Positions 5,173 to 6,816 of a DNA stretch of 6,816 bases are shown piece after piece. Made by a program: the position numbers and the translations under genes. This DNA comes from Proteiniphilum sp. GTDB lineage: Bacteria > Bacteroidota > Bacteroidia > Bacteroidales > Dysgonomonadaceae. The stretch covers positions 1 to 6,816 of the forward strand of contig JAENWZ010000119.1 in NCBI GenBank assembly GCA_016649795.1, written 5' to 3'. Position 1 is the first letter of the stretch; the number at the start of each line of letters is the position of its first letter. A model generated the notes under the pieces. It did no database searches and was not told the origin of the DNA. It saw only the letters and a program-made list of their open reading frames with translations.

Positions 5173-6651
5173 ATGTCATTTATTGCAGATAAAATCACCA
5201 TGGAAGGTCTGACTTTCGACGACCTTCTCCTTGTTCCGGCCTACTCAGAGGTTCTTCCCAGGAACGTAGATCTCACCACTCAGTTCTCAAGAAACATTTC
5301 GCTCAATATCCCCATGGTCTCGGCGGCCATGGATACGGTCACTGAGACGACGATGGCTATCGCCATCGCCCGCGAGGGAGGTATCGGTGTGATTCATAAG
5401 AACATGAACATTGAAGATCAGGCCAGGAAGGTGCGCGCCGTGAAACGTGCCGAGAACGGAATGATCCTGGATCCGATCACCATTACTCAAGAAAAAGCGG
5501 TATCCGACGCGTTGGAGATGATGTCTGAATACAAGATCGGCGGCATACCCGTTGTGACTGCCGATAACAGATTGGTGGGAATTGTCACCAACAGGGATCT
5601 CCGCTTCGAAAAAGCGATGAATAAAAGCATCGAAGAGGTGATGACGAAAGACAATTTGATTACCACCCGCCAGTCAACCAATCTGGAAGATGCTGCCGAG
5701 ATCCTTCAACAATATAAGATCGAGAAGCTGCCTGTAGTGGACTCCGAATACAGACTTGTGGGTCTGATCACTTACAAGGATATCACGAAAGCAAAAGACA
5801 AACCGTTTGCCTGCAAAGACGAACAGGGTCGTTTGCGTGTAGCTGCGGGGATAGGTGTGACAGCCGATTCGATTGAGAGAGCCACTGCGCTGATTGAGGC
5901 TGGTGTTGATGCCATCGTGATTGATACAGCACATGGTCATTCGAAATATGTGGCAGAGATGCTGAAGCTCGTCAAAAAGACTTTTCCGCAGATTGATGTG
6001 GTGGTGGGAAATATTGCTACTGCCGATGCAGCCCGGTTCCTGGTCGATGCCGGAGCAGATGCGGTGAAGGTGGGTATCGGTCCCGGCTCCATCTGTACTA
6101 CACGTATCATTGCGGGTGTGGGGGTGCCTCAGCTTTCAGCCATCTATGAAGTTTCCAAAGCGCTGAATGGTACAGGTGTGCCTCTGATCGCCGACGGCGG
6201 ACTGCGTTACTCCGGTGACATCGTGAAGGCCCTGGCAGCAGGAGGCTCATCGGTGATGATGGGGTCGTTGCTTGCCGGAACAGAAGAGTCGCCGGGTGAA
6301 ACCATTATCTTCAACGGGCGTAAGTTCAAATCCTATCGTGGAATGGGCTCACTCTCGGCCATGCAGCAGGGATCGAAAGACCGCTATTTCCAGGATGTGG
6401 AGGATGATATCAAGAAGCTGGTACCGGAAGGTATTGAAGCACGTGTACCCTTTAAAGGCACACTGCAGGAGGTGATCTACCAGATGGTAGGCGGACTTCG
6501 TGCAGGAATGGGTTATTGTGGTGCGGAAAATATTGATATGCTACACGAAGCCAAGTTCACCCGCATCACCTCTGCCGGGTATACAGAAAGCCATCCACAC
6601 GGTGTGATGATCACACGTGAAGCGCCTAACTACAGCAAGGGCATTGAATGA
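5173..6651 (+). CDS. guaB: Inosine-5'-monophosphate dehydrogenase
   Basis: GuaB oxidises IMP to XMP with NAD+, the first committed and rate-limiting step of GMP synthesis, in the cytosol as a tetramer or octamer. The 492-residue protein is full length. It opens with 'GLTFDDLLLVPAYSEVLP' (12-29), and the TIM barrel is interrupted by two CBS domains at about 96-150 and 157-210, which bind adenine or guanine nucleotides for regulation. The catalytic loop 'GIGPGSICTTR' places the nucleophile at Cys308. 'DTAHGHS' (251-257) contributes to NAD binding, and 'DGGLR' (341-345), 'GSLLAGTEESPGE' (364-376) and 'YRGMGS' (388-393) bind IMP. The mobile flap carries the Arg404-Tyr405 pair in 'KDRYF' that activates water. 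No residue is missing. It is divergent from the peroxiredoxin gene and appears to be monocistronic, since a new promoter follows 120 bases downstream and no guaA is visible. Confidence 0.99.
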   Translation: MSFIADKITMEGLTFDDLLLVPAYSEVLPRNVDLTTQFSRNISLNIPMVSAAMDTVTETTMAIAIAREGGIGVIHKNMNIEDQARKVRAVKRAENGMILDPITITQEKAVSDALEMMSEYKIGGIPVVTADNRLVGIVTNRDLRFEKAMNKSIEEVMTKDNLITTRQSTNLEDAAEILQQYKIEKLPVVDSEYRLVGLITYKDITKAKDKPFACKDEQGRLRVAAGIGVTADSIERATALIEAGVDAIVIDTAHGHSKYVAEMLKLVKKTFPQIDVVVGNIATADAARFLVDAGADAVKVGIGPGSICTTRIIAGVGVPQLSAIYEVSKALNGTGVPLIADGGLRYSGDIVKALAAGGSSVMMGSLLAGTEESPGETIIFNGRKFKSYRGMGSLSAMQQGSKDRYFQDVEDDIKKLVPEGIEARVPFKGTLQEVIYQMVGGLRAGMGYCGAENIDMLHEAKFTRITSAGYTESHPHGVMITREAPNYSKGIE

Positions 6652-6732
6652 CAGCGAGGGTAGTGAATAACAGAAAGGCCAGCGAATAAACAGTTAACCC
6701 AACTTGAAAATCAACAATCGTAAAGTACTTCT

Positions 6733-6759
6733 ATACAGTGTATTGTATTTTTGTTTTTT
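6733..6759 (+). terminator. Weak candidate terminator after guaB
   Basis: ATACA (6733-6737) and TGTAT (6744-6748) form a five-pair AT-rich stem with a six-base loop, followed directly by TTTTGTTTTTT. The T tract is convincing but the stem is weak, and the same T tract supplies the -33 box of the outgoing promoter. No better hairpin is visible between the guaB stop and the window end. Confidence 0.3.
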
Positions 6760-6780
6760 ACAATTGGGGGACTACTTTTG
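6750..6780 (+). promoter_or_regulatory. Bacteroidota-type promoter reading out of the window
   Basis: A -33 box TTTG (6750-6753), a 19-base spacer and a -7 box TACTTTTG (6773-6780) match the Bacteroidota consensus in both boxes. Transcription should begin near 6786-6790. The ATG at 6793-6795 hits a stop after four codons, so the gene served must start beyond the window. Confidence 0.7.
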
Positions 6781-6816
6781 TTTTTCTCACATATGGACGG
6801 TGTTTAAAATTGAAGC

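Noticed and set aside
6793..6807. An ATG just after the outgoing promoter at the window end
   Set aside because: The frame closes with TAA after four codons, so it is not a gene start.

Overview
The window looks like chromosomal DNA of a member of the Bacteroidota, most likely Bacteroidales. Three promoter-like sites have the Bacteroidota form of -7 box (TAnnTTTG) upstream of genes or at the window edge with a matching TTTG -33 box in two of them, and a fourth -7 box lies before guaB. Starts lack strong Shine-Dalgarno sequences. The exported proteins have signal peptides ending in '...AQ' or '...GQ', and one gene begins like a TonB-dependent receptor with a carboxypeptidase-regulatory-like domain. 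The exact genus cannot be fixed from this sequence alone.

Layout. Positions 2-1479 (+) hold the end of a GNAT acetyltransferase gene followed two bases later by a PLP-dependent alanine/ornithine racemase-family gene, clearly one transcription unit. Next is an orphan four-helix membrane protein (1569-1973, +). It converges on a minus-strand operon, with a strong inverted repeat (1997-2024) between them. That operon reads 3897 to 2034: a short secreted protein that looks like the severed N-terminus of a TonB-dependent receptor, an exported helical-repeat-like protein, a six-helix membrane protein, and a small winged-helix regulator whose start overlaps the end of the membrane gene. A good Bacteroidota promoter (3961-3992, minus) precedes the operon.

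The stretch 3898-4315 has no convincing gene. It holds that promoter and, on the minus strand, a terminator for the typical 2-Cys peroxiredoxin (4316-4948, -). The peroxiredoxin is divergent from guaB (5173-6651, +), the IMP dehydrogenase of guanine nucleotide synthesis. The last 165 bases are non-coding and end in a textbook promoter pointing out of the window.

No mobile element, CRISPR array, tRNA or rRNA was seen. Most genes are housekeeping or ordinary accessory genes. The parts most worth a second look are the truncated receptor gene with a possible out-of-frame barrel tail, the regulator-membrane-exported-protein operon behind it, and the tightly coupled acetyltransferase-racemase pair. 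I do not see strong evidence for a wholly new system.
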